From Bacteroidales bacterium (GTDB lineage: Bacteria > Bacteroidota > Bacteroidia > Bacteroidales > B39-G9), in assembly GCA_023145555.1 (NCBI GenBank), contig JAGLDO010000194.1, positions 1 to 21,377 on the forward strand: a stretch of DNA of 21,377 nucleotides, written 5' to 3'. Positions 8,018 to 14,872 of this stretch are shown piece by piece. The notes beneath the pieces are model-generated. The model saw only the letters and a program-made list of their open reading frames with translations. It did no database searches and was not told where the DNA came from. Both the position numbers and the translations under genes were made by a program. How positions within the stretch are numbered: the first letter of the stretch is position 1; every line of letters starts with the position of its first letter.

Positions 8018-10399
8018 ATGAATCTAAAAATGAAATTAAACGCACGAATACTTCTATTTATACTTTCCACCTCTGCAATTGTTTTTATTGCTGCCATAGG
8101 TACTATTGGGTTTAACATAAGAAAAAAAGCACTTCAAAACAGTATTAGTCTTGCTAATACATATGCAGTAGAATACGCCAATTTTTCTAAAATTAATTTA
8201 GACAAATATATGATTACGGCACGAACATTAAGTCAAGCTTTTTCAAACTTTGATGTCCTTCCACAACTAGAAAGAAGATCAACTTTTAATAATATTCTTC
8301 AAACTGTTTTAAAACAGAATGATGATTATAACGCTATTTGGACTATTTGGGAACCTAATACTATAGACACTCTCGATTCTTACTTTATTAATACTCCCGG
8401 AAATACTTATTTAGGGAACTACTCTCCCACTTTTTATAAAATAGGAAATGAAATAAAACTAGAAAAAAACACATCTACAACACTTTTTCAAGGTGATTAT
8501 TATACAATTCCTAAGTCCACTTGGGAAGAAACTGTTATGAATCCGTATTACTATTCATATTCAGATAACAAGGAGGATAGTGTTTTGCAAACAAACCTGA
8601 TAGTTCCTATTATATTTCAAAATACTTTTTTAGGTGTTGTTGGTATTGATGTTTCGTTAGATAAATTTCAAAAAATTACTGACAAAATAAAGCCATTTAA
8701 AAAAGGATATTCCCTTATTATAGCAAATAATGGCGTAATTATTTCGCATCCTGATAGTTTAGCGGTTAATACACAATCTGCCAATTTATATCCAAAATAT
8801 TCTGAAAAACTTAGTGTTTGTCAAAACATACAAGAAGGAAAACGCTTTTCAATAAAACTAAAAAGCTACCGTAATTCTAACAAATATTTATATTGTTTTG
8901 CCCCAATAGAAATTGGCAAAAGCATAACACCATGGTCATTTGTAATGGCAATCCCATATTCTAAAATAATTAGTAAGGCATCTACTAGTTTTAATATGGC
9001 AGTTTTAATCGGAATTTTTGGGTTATTGCTTTTAAGTATCATGATATGGTTAATAGCAAGAAGCATTAGCCTTCCTATTACTCGTACAACAAAAATCCTG
9101 GAAAAATTAGCTCTTGGAGATATTAACACAAAAAACAAGCTTCGTACAAAAAGCAAAGATGAGATAGGCTATATGGCTGAATCGGTAAACATGCTTATTG
9201 ATGGATTAAACAGTACAGCAAACTTTGCTCTTCAAATTGGTAAAGGAGAACTAGATACTAAATTTAATCAACTTAGCAATAAAGATGTTTTAGGAGCCTC
9301 TCTTCTTGAAATGCGCGAAAGCCTAATCCACGCTCGTGAAGAAGAAGAAAAAAGAAAACTGGAAGATGAAAAACAAAACTGGATTACACAAGGCATAGCA
9401 AAATTTAGTGAATTACTTCGTGAACATAATGACAATATGGAAGAATTTGCTTTTAATATTGTTTTTAATTTATCAAAATATATGAATGTTGCTCAGGTCG
9501 CATTTTTTATTTTAAATGATAATAATTCCGGTAACGAAGTTTATGAACTTATTGCTACATATGCGTATAAAAAAAGAAAATACCTTTCTTTAGATTTGTT
9601 ACCCGGAGAAGAATTAATAGGAAGAGTTGCCGTTGAAAAAGAAACTATTCATATTCCAAATATTCCATATGATTACCCTAATTTATTATCAGGAATAAAA
9701 AATGCGACACGACCAAATTCCTTACTTATTATTCCTTTAAATTTAAATGATAAAATTTATGGTGTAATTGAATTGTTATCTTTTAACGATTTTGAACCAC
9801 ATCATATTGATTTTATTGAGAAAGTTGGTGAAAATATTGCATCAACAATTTCTATGGTAAAAATTAACATGAAAACTGCAGCATTACTAGATCATTCTAG
9901 AAGACAGGCAGATGAGCTGGCACAACACGAAGAAGAAATGCGTCAGAATATGGAAGAAATGTTGGCAACACAAGAAGGAAACGAGAAGAAAGAGCTTGAA
10001 TTACAGGGTGTTGTTAATGCATTAAAGGGAAGTTCTCTTGTTGCTGAAATTGACAATGAAGGAATATTTACTTCAATGAATGAAACTTTTGCTTCTACAT
10101 TTGGTTTATCACGAAAACAAATGCTTAATAAAAACATTGAAGTGTTTTTTCCTAAAGACACAGAAACAAAAAAGGTAATAGCTAATATATTTAAAGCAGT
10201 TGCAAACAATGAACAATTTGTAACCGAACAAAAAATCACTTCTTATCAAAAAACCATTTGGCTAAAAATGCAATTTATTCCCGTTGCTGAAGAAAATTAT
10301 GTTTATAAAATCACTATTTTATGTCAAAATATTACAGAGGGGATTTCTCTGAGAGAAACGGCACAAAAACTTAAACAAGATATTGTATCATTATCCTAA
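8018..10399 (+). CDS. Membrane receptor: Cache - HAMP x2 - GAF - coiled coil - PAS, no output domain (sensor subclass A)
   Basis: 793 residues; last member of the array. TM1 is at about 11-31, TM2 at about 327-350, and the Cache-type sensor between them carries IWTIWEPNTIDTLDSYF, GNYSPTFYK, PYYYSYSD and GVVGIDVSL, closely matching the gene at 464. HAMP-like units follow (SKDEIGYMAESVN; IGKGELDTKF...LGASLLEM), then a GAF domain with GEELIGRVAVEK in place of the GRC of the subclass B members. The coiled coil is around Met641, where the motif has drifted (QHEEEMRQNMEEMLATQEGNEKK), and a PAS domain runs to about 775 with a short helical tail. There is no output domain. The leader shares 13 bases with that of the gene at 2845. 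Its last 9 bp overlap the convergent selU gene. Confidence 0.85.
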   Translation: MNLKMKLNARILLFILSTSAIVFIAAIGTIGFNIRKKALQNSISLANTYAVEYANFSKINLDKYMITARTLSQAFSNFDVLPQLERRSTFNNILQTVLKQNDDYNAIWTIWEPNTIDTLDSYFINTPGNTYLGNYSPTFYKIGNEIKLEKNTSTTLFQGDYYTIPKSTWEETVMNPYYYSYSDNKEDSVLQTNLIVPIIFQNTFLGVVGIDVSLDKFQKITDKIKPFKKGYSLIIANNGVIISHPDSLAVNTQSANLYPKYSEKLSVCQNIQEGKRFSIKLKSYRNSNKYLYCFAPIEIGKSITPWSFVMAIPYSKIISKASTSFNMAVLIGIFGLLLLSIMIWLIARSISLPITRTTKILEKLALGDINTKNKLRTKSKDEIGYMAESVNMLIDGLNSTANFALQIGKGELDTKFNQLSNKDVLGASLLEMRESLIHAREEEEKRKLEDEKQNWITQGIAKFSELLREHNDNMEEFAFNIVFNLSKYMNVAQVAFFILNDNNSGNEVYELIATYAYKKRKYLSLDLLPGEELIGRVAVEKETIHIPNIPYDYPNLLSGIKNATRPNSLLIIPLNLNDKIYGVIELLSFNDFEPHHIDFIEKVGENIASTISMVKINMKTAALLDHSRRQADELAQHEEEMRQNMEEMLATQEGNEKKELELQGVVNALKGSSLVAEIDNEGIFTSMNETFASTFGLSRKQMLNKNIEVFFPKDTETKKVIANIFKAVANNEQFVTEQKITSYQKTIWLKMQFIPVAEENYVYKITILCQNITEGISLRETAQKLKQDIVSLS

Positions 10400-11419
10400 T
10401 AATGGGAATTCTTTTAATATTGATTTGGCATTGTTTTCAGGAATATCTTCAGTAAAAACAATATCATATATTTTTGATTCATCTCTTTTGTTTAAACCAA
10501 AATTATAAGCTTTATCGTAATATTTTAATACAATTTCTGCTACAAGTGCGTAATTGTTATCATTTATTCCGGCAAGAGCATCTTTAACGTTTTGTCCACC
10601 TAATCGCTTAAACAATTTATTTACAATTTCCTCTAAAACTGTATTATCAAAACACGAATATTCTTTCACCAATCTCTTAATCCGACATTCAAAAGGAATG
10701 TTCATTTTAACAACTACTGCTTGTCGCATTTGTGAATATAACGATATTGGTAACCAAACAAATCCTATTGATTGACTCTCGTCTTCAAGCCATATTCTCT
10801 TATTAAGATCAAATGTGTTCCAAATTTCATACAAATCATTTTCGTATTGCTCGGTTGTTGGTTGTTTATTTTGTCCTAATGCTCCAAATGCAGAACCTTT
10901 ATGATGCGCCAAACCTTCTAAATCAATAATTTGTTCACCATTTTTTTCTAACTCTTTTAACACATCAGTTTTACCGGAGCCTGTTAAACCTCCCAGAATA
11001 ATAATCTTTTTTGATTCATTAAAACTTTCTCTAATAAAGCTTCGATAAGCCTTATAGCCTCCTTTTAGTAAAAAAGAATCTATTCCTATTGTTTCAAATA
11101 ACCAAGCCATACTCGAACTTCGCATACCGCCACGCCAACAATGTATTAGTATTGAATTGCTTTTTGTAATAGTTTTAACTTGTTTCGCAAACAAAACTAA
11201 CTTAGGTCCAACAAATTCCAAACCTTTTAATACTGCTGTATTTTTTCCTGAATTTTTATATAAAGTACCAACTGCAGCACGCTCTTCATTGCTAAAAATT
11301 GGTATGTTAAAGGCTCCTGAAATATGACCTTGTTCAAATTCAGCAGGTGTACGAACATCTATTATGGAAATACTTTTTGATTTTTCCAAAAACTCGTCAG
11401 CTTCAATATATTGACTCAT
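10391..11419 (-). CDS. selU: tRNA 2-selenouridine synthase (rhodanese plus P-loop domain)
   Basis: 342 residues, also named MnmH/YbbB. The enzyme replaces sulfur by selenium in 2-thiouridine at the wobble position of certain tRNAs, using selenophosphate, with a geranylated intermediate. An N-terminal rhodanese domain (1-130) has DVRTPAEFEQGHI and the catalytic loop HCWRGGMRS, with Cys94 as the expected nucleophile. The C-terminal domain begins with the Walker A loop GGLTGSGKT (143-151). CWRGGxRS plus the P-loop is diagnostic of this family, and the length is close to the usual 350-370. The gene for selenophosphate synthase, SelD, is not in the window. The start lies 3 bp after the stop of the AIM24-like gene, so the two are probably one operon. 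The end overlaps the opposing receptor gene by 9 bp. Confidence 0.93.
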   Translation of the reverse strand: MSQYIEADEFLEKSKSISIIDVRTPAEFEQGHISGAFNIPIFSNEERAAVGTLYKNSGKNTAVLKGLEFVGPKLVLFAKQVKTITKSNSILIHCWRGGMRSSSMAWLFETIGIDSFLLKGGYKAYRSFIRESFNESKKIIILGGLTGSGKTDVLKELEKNGEQIIDLEGLAHHKGSAFGALGQNKQPTTEQYENDLYEIWNTFDLNKRIWLEDESQSIGFVWLPISLYSQMRQAVVVKMNIPFECRIKRLVKEYSCFDNTVLEEIVNKLFKRLGGQNVKDALAGINDNNYALVAEIVLKYYDKAYNFGLNKRDESKIYDIVFTEDIPENNAKSILKEFPLLG

Positions 11420-11422
11420 TTT

Positions 11423-12190
11423 TTAATCCTCGAGGAAATTTTGCAATAAGCCACTATTTCCTTTACCGGTATTTTTTCCACGTGGAGCTATTGCCTTAAT
11501 TAATTTATTTATTGGCATAGATTGTAAATATACCTTTCCTGTTCCACGCAAAGTAGCTAAAAACATACCTTCGCCGCCAAAAACCATAGATTTTAATCCG
11601 CCGGCAGCTTCCACACTAAAGTCTATTCCTTCTTCAAAACCAACAACACAACCTGTATCAACGCGCAATGTTTCATTTTTTAAATCTCGCTCAATAATTG
11701 TTCCTCCGGCGTGAATAAAAGCATTTCCATCACCTTGTAATTTTTGCAGAATAAAACCTTCACCACCAAAAAAACCGGCTCCAAGTTTTTTATTTAATGT
11801 AATAGAAACTTTTGTGCCTAATGCAGCACATAAAAACGCATCTTTTTGAACAATAAGAGAACCATTATGTTTTTCTAGATCAATAGGAACTATAGTTCCG
11901 GGATAAGGAGCAGAAAAAGCAACATGCCCTTTTCCGATTCCATTAAAAGTAAAATGAGTAAGAAATAAAGACTCTCCGGTAATCATTCGTGAACCTGCAG
12001 AAACCAACTTTCCAAAAAATCCTTGGTTTGGATTAGAACCATCTCCCATTTTTGCTTCAAAAGAAATATTGTCTTCCATAAAAAGCATTGCACCGGCTTC
12101 AGCAATAACAGTTTCACCTTTATCAAGCTCTACTTCAACATATTGAATATCGTGTCCTTTAATTTTATAATCTATTTCATGTGATTTCAT
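11423..12190 (-). CDS. AIM24 / TIGR00266 family protein, function unknown
   Basis: 255 residues. The sequence shows the family's repeated glycine-rich beta pattern: ETVIAEAGAMLFMED near the N-terminus, GAGFFGGEGFILQKLQGDG in the middle and FGGEGMFLATLRGTGKVYLQ near the C-terminus. Bacterial members are conserved cytosolic beta-barrel-like proteins related to yeast mitochondrial AIM24. Their biochemical role is not established. No signal peptide or membrane helix is visible, and the length is normal. The gene lies 114 bp downstream of the ArsR-type gene and 3 bp upstream of selU, so it is probably the first gene of a two-gene operon. I see no convincing promoter consensus in the 114-bp gap. 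Confidence 0.88.
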   Translation of the reverse strand: MKSHEIDYKIKGHDIQYVEVELDKGETVIAEAGAMLFMEDNISFEAKMGDGSNPNQGFFGKLVSAGSRMITGESLFLTHFTFNGIGKGHVAFSAPYPGTIVPIDLEKHNGSLIVQKDAFLCAALGTKVSITLNKKLGAGFFGGEGFILQKLQGDGNAFIHAGGTIIERDLKNETLRVDTGCVVGFEEGIDFSVEAAGGLKSMVFGGEGMFLATLRGTGKVYLQSMPINKLIKAIAPRGKNTGKGNSGLLQNFLED

Positions 12191-12304
12191 CTGTTTATAA
12201 TTTTATATATGATTAATTATCTTTTATTTAGCATTCACACAATAACTTATGTGATTTTTCAATTTACGAAACAAGTGGTTAATGGTTTTTTATTAAAATA
12301 AAAA

Positions 12305-12610
12305 TTACTCTGCACACATATTTACACATTTAACAACATCATTTAATTTCCTGTTTTTAAGAAAATAGAGTGTCTTTTTTCCTTCTCGTTTTGATGCTAA
12401 CACACCCTTATCTTTTAAAATACCTAAATGATGTGAAGTAGATGATTGCTCAATTTTTAATAATTCGCGAATATCATTAACACTAAGCTTGTTCCCATCT
12501 TCTAAAAAGCCTAGGATGGCTATTCTCATGGGATGTGCAATTGCTTTTAACATACTTGCAGCATTCTCAAGCTGTTCAATACTTAAGTCTTTTAACCCTA
12601 AATTTTTCAT
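12305..12610 (-). CDS. ArsR-family winged-helix transcriptional regulator with C-terminal Cys pair
   Basis: 101 residues from the chosen start. The frame extends 17 codons upstream to an ATG at 12661, but that extension has no family similarity and a candidate -10-type element at 12649-12656 would lie inside it, so the ATG at 12610 is preferred. The protein reads LKAIAHPMRIAILGFLEDG (dimer and first helices), then the recognition helix region EQSSTSHHLGILKDKGVL and the wing KREGKKTLYFL, which is the classic ArsR/SmtB layout. The alpha-3 metal site with a CxC pattern is missing, so a classical arsenic or cadmium sensor is unlikely. The C-terminus has Cys95 and Cys99 (KCVNMCAE), which could bind metal or respond to redox state; that is inference. 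It diverges from dtd, with about 146 bp between start codons. The target is unknown, with autoregulation the simplest guess. Confidence 0.85.
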   Translation of the reverse strand: MKNLGLKDLSIEQLENAASMLKAIAHPMRIAILGFLEDGNKLSVNDIRELLKIEQSSTSHHLGILKDKGVLASKREGKKTLYFLKNRKLNDVVKCVNMCAE

Positions 12611-12648
12611 TTCAAATATGATTTTTTTATTTGTGTTATTTACAAATT

Positions 12649-12656
12649 CAAATATA
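12649..12656 (-). promoter_or_regulatory. Candidate Bacteroidota -7 element for the ArsR-type gene
   Basis: On the minus strand this reads TATATTTG, an exact fit to the Bacteroidota TAnnTTTG box. It would place the transcript start some 30 bases before the ATG at 12610. No TTTG is found at the expected spacing upstream, so the case rests on one half of the promoter only. Confidence 0.3.
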
Positions 12657-12707
12657 TACATATTTCGAAATCATTAAAATGACAATTATCATATTTAGAT
12701 ATTTCGA

Positions 12708-12739
12708 TTTGTTATTATCTAAACCTATATTTATATTTC
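12708..12739 (+). promoter_or_regulatory. Candidate promoter for the dtd operon
   Basis: TTTG (12708-12711) and TATATTTC (12732-12739) are separated by 20 bp. The Bacteroidota consensus is TTTG, about 19 bp, then TAnnTTTG, so only the last base deviates. Transcription would begin about 10 bases before the dtd ATG at 12757. The motif lies in the divergent gap shared with the ArsR-type gene, so that regulator could affect it. Confidence 0.4.
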
Positions 12740-12756
12740 AATAAATAGATTATAAA

Positions 12757-13209
12757 ATGAAAATAGTAATTCAAAGGGTTTCTCAAGCATCAGTAAGTGT
12801 TGATGAAATTGTTATTTCAGAAATAAAACAAGGATATTTAATACTATTAGGAATTGAACAAAATGATAACATTGATGATGCAGAATGGTTGGTAAATAAA
12901 ATCTCTAATCTTCGAATATTTGGTGATGATAATGGTGTAATGAACAATTCAATAAATGATATTTCGGGAGAAGTAATTGTTGTAAGTCAGTTTACTTTAC
13001 ATGCAAAAACAAAAAAAGGAAATCGTCCATCATATATTCATGCGGCAAAACCTGAAATATCATTGCCACTATTTAAAAAATTTACAGAACTGTTAAAGAG
13101 TAAAATCAACAATAATGTATATACAGGAGAATTTGGAGCATATATGAAAGTTGCTTTAATAAATGACGGTCCGGTTACTATAATTATTGATACAAAAAAC
13201 AAAGAATAA
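12757..13209 (+). CDS. dtd: D-aminoacyl-tRNA deacylase
   Basis: 150 residues, the normal family length. Dtd hydrolyses D-amino acids, and glycine wrongly joined to tRNA-Ala, from tRNA, preventing their use in translation; it acts in the cytosol as a homodimer. Diagnostic motifs are SQFTLHA (77-83) and NDGPVT (136-141), which holds the Gly-cisPro pair that reads substrate chirality across the dimer interface. The N-terminal MKIVIQRVSQASVSV is also typical. It is the first gene of a run with the MazG-like gene, which starts 12 bp after the dtd stop. The gene order dtd, MazG-like, deoC is one I know from Bacteroides relatives. Confidence 0.96.
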   Translation: MKIVIQRVSQASVSVDEIVISEIKQGYLILLGIEQNDNIDDAEWLVNKISNLRIFGDDNGVMNNSINDISGEVIVVSQFTLHAKTKKGNRPSYIHAAKPEISLPLFKKFTELLKSKINNNVYTGEFGAYMKVALINDGPVTIIIDTKNKE

Positions 13210-13221
13210 TAATCTACAATT

Positions 13222-13566
13222 ATGCAAACACCAAATAATATAACAATAAAAGAAGCACAACAAAAAGTTGACAATTGGATAAATAAATATGGTGTGCGAT
13301 ACTTTAATGAACTTACAAACTTAGCAATATTGGTTGAAGAAGTTGGCGAAGTTAGCAGGATAATGTCTAGATTATACGGGGAGCAATCTTTTAAGGATTC
13401 TGATTCAAAAAGCAATCTTTCGGATGAATTAGCTGATGTTTTATTTGTTTTAATATGTATAGCCAATCAAACCGGAATTGATTTATCCGAAGCCTTTGAA
13501 AAAAATATTTTAAAAAAGACTAATCGTGATCATTTAAGACACAAAAACAACAAAAAACTATCTTGA
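13222..13566 (+). CDS. MazG-like nucleotide pyrophosphohydrolase
   Basis: 114 residues. All-alpha NTP pyrophosphatases of this kind hydrolyse (d)NTPs to the monophosphate and pyrophosphate and are thought to remove non-canonical nucleotides. The magnesium-binding pattern is complete: EEVGE (Glu39, Glu40, Glu43) and DELAD (Glu69, Asp72), matching the EExxE...ExxD signature. The protein is a single short domain, much shorter than the two-domain E. coli MazG. It follows dtd by 12 bp and is almost certainly co-transcribed with it. The exact nucleotide substrate cannot be read from the sequence. The gene is not MazE/F toxin-related despite the name. Confidence 0.92.
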   Translation: MQTPNNITIKEAQQKVDNWINKYGVRYFNELTNLAILVEEVGEVSRIMSRLYGEQSFKDSDSKSNLSDELADVLFVLICIANQTGIDLSEAFEKNILKKTNRDHLRHKNNKKLS

Positions 13567-13983
13567 TGAATTCAATGGTACTAGCACAAATTTAGTGAAA
13601 TATTAACAGATTTAATGAATATGAGATTTTTGTTCAGTATATAATGTTTAACTGATTATTTGTTTATAACGCATTGATGTTTCTATTTGCTTAATATAAA
13701 TTACGAGAATAGGCGGTAAATGCATAATTGTAACCACATTCAAAAACATAGCTGTGTTTTTATTTATAGCAATTATATTATAATCATAAACAAATAAGCA
13801 GTTAAACAAATAAACAATTAAACTTTTTTTGTACCTTAATATTAATTTATTACACACGAAAAACAGTTTAATGAATATAATAATCATTTTTAAACCCATA
13901 ATATAAGATCTTTTCCCTGCACTATTTTTTTTACTTGTGAAGTTACATTATTTTTACATCCTTATTTTTAAAACACAAAGAAT
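13567..13983. other. 417-bp intergenic region between the MazG-like gene and deoC
   Basis: No credible gene is seen. A minus-strand open frame at 13648-13899 has low-complexity hydrophobic content and no family resemblance. The region contains the inverted and tandem repeats listed separately and a weak A/T hairpin, AAAAACA (742-748) with TGTTTTT (755-761) in the 13,700s, which could help end the upstream transcript. The 80 bp before deoC contain no convincing promoter consensus. The gap separates deoC from the two upstream genes, so deoC probably has its own promoter. Confidence 0.6.
13646..13823. repeat. Inverted 22-bp repeat with an extra tandem copy of one arm
   Basis: The 22 bases at 13646-13667 (beginning GTTTAACTGATTATTTG) are the reverse complement of 13786-13807 (beginning ATAAACAAATAAGCAG) with one mismatch. 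Right after, 13803-13823 repeats 13787-13807 in direct orientation with two differences in 21, a period of 16 bp. The arms are 118 bp apart. This could be a small palindromic mobile-element relic, a pair of protein-binding sites or a regulatory RNA structure. All arms are AT-rich, but the match length is well above what the base composition explains. Confidence 0.6.
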
Positions 13984-14871
13984 ATGAAAGAGATATTTAA
14001 AAAGTACGCATACAATTTATCTGAAGATTATATTTCAAGCGAAATAAATAAGATAAAAGGCCAATTATCGGCAAATAAAACTGTAGAGAATTTAAAATTA
14101 GCATTTAGTTTAATTGATCTTACTACGCTAAATTCTACCGATTCGCACAAAAAAGTACAGATATTAACTCAAAAAGTATCTGATTTTTCTAAAAACTTTC
14201 CCAACAGCCCAAATGTAGCTGCAATTTGTGTTTATCCACCGTTTGTTAAAACCATAAAAACAAACCTTACCGATTCCAAGGTTAAAATTGCTTCTGTAGG
14301 TGGAGGATTTCCTTCTTCACAAACTTTTCTTTCAATAAAAAAGGAAGAGTGTAAATTAGCCGGTAATGATGGAGCTGACGATATAGACATTGTTCTTTCG
14401 CTTGGTCATTTTTTAACCGAAGATTATCAAACTGCTTTTGATGAAATTAGCCAAATAAAAAAATCAATCGGCACTGCTCATTTGAAAGTAATTTTAGAAA
14501 CCGGTGCTTTAAAAGATTATGAATTAATTTATAAGGCAAGCGTTTTATCAATGGAAGCCGGTGCTGATTTTATAAAAACCTCAACAGGAAAAATGCAACC
14601 TGCCGCCACACCGGAAGCTATTTTTATTATGGCTAGTACTATTAAATCTTTTTACGAAAAAACAGGTAAAAAAATCGGCATTAAACCTGCCGGAGGAATG
14701 ACTATTTCCGAAGATGCTTTATTATATGTTTTTATTGTATCACAAATATTAGGACAGGAATGGTTAACACCGGAATTATTTAGATTAGGCGCAAGCAAAC
14801 TTGCAAATAATTTACTTACTGATATTAATAAACTTGAAAATAATGATACAACAACAATAGATTATTTTTAA
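13984..14871 (+). CDS. deoC: Deoxyribose-phosphate aldolase
   Basis: 295 residues. DeoC cleaves 2-deoxyribose 5-phosphate to acetaldehyde and glyceraldehyde 3-phosphate in deoxynucleoside catabolism, by class I Schiff-base chemistry. The Schiff-base lysine lies in DFIKTSTGK (Lys198), the second active-site lysine in GIKPAGG (Lys234) and the catalytic aspartate in ADDIDIVLSLG (Asp135). SVGGGFPSSQ is the usual phosphate-end motif. The protein is longer than the roughly 220-260-residue short forms because of an N-terminal helical extension of about 40 residues, which I believe is common in Bacteroidota. It converges on the polyprenyl synthase gene with a single base between the two stop codons. 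Confidence 0.95.
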   Translation: MKEIFKKYAYNLSEDYISSEINKIKGQLSANKTVENLKLAFSLIDLTTLNSTDSHKKVQILTQKVSDFSKNFPNSPNVAAICVYPPFVKTIKTNLTDSKVKIASVGGGFPSSQTFLSIKKEECKLAGNDGADDIDIVLSLGHFLTEDYQTAFDEISQIKKSIGTAHLKVILETGALKDYELIYKASVLSMEAGADFIKTSTGKMQPAATPEAIFIMASTIKSFYEKTGKKIGIKPAGGMTISEDALLYVFIVSQILGQEWLTPELFRLGASKLANNLLTDINKLENNDTTTIDYF

Positions 14872-14872
14872 T

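Noticed and set aside
1..10399. Calling the five receptors methyl-accepting chemotaxis proteins because of Cache, HAMP and a Glu/Gln-rich coiled coil
   Set aside because: The highly conserved chemoreceptor hairpin tip is absent in all of them, and the coiled coil is far too short and does not fit the methylation-site pattern.
12238..12253. Near-palindrome CACAATAACTTATGTG upstream of the AIM24-like gene
   Set aside because: The symmetry needs a bulged base and only about seven pairs match, which is common in AT-rich gaps.
12611..12661. Upstream start for the ArsR-type gene, adding 17 residues
   Set aside because: The extension has no family resemblance and would include the candidate -7 element; the protein from 12610 already has the full domain.
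13646..13823. CRISPR-like array
   Set aside because: There are only three arms, one of them inverted, the two direct copies overlap with a 16-bp period, and no spacers or cas genes are present.
13648..13899. Minus-strand 83-codon open frame in the gap before deoC
   Set aside because: It is hydrophobic and low in complexity from AT-rich sequence, covers the repeat arms and has no recognisable domain or initiation signal.
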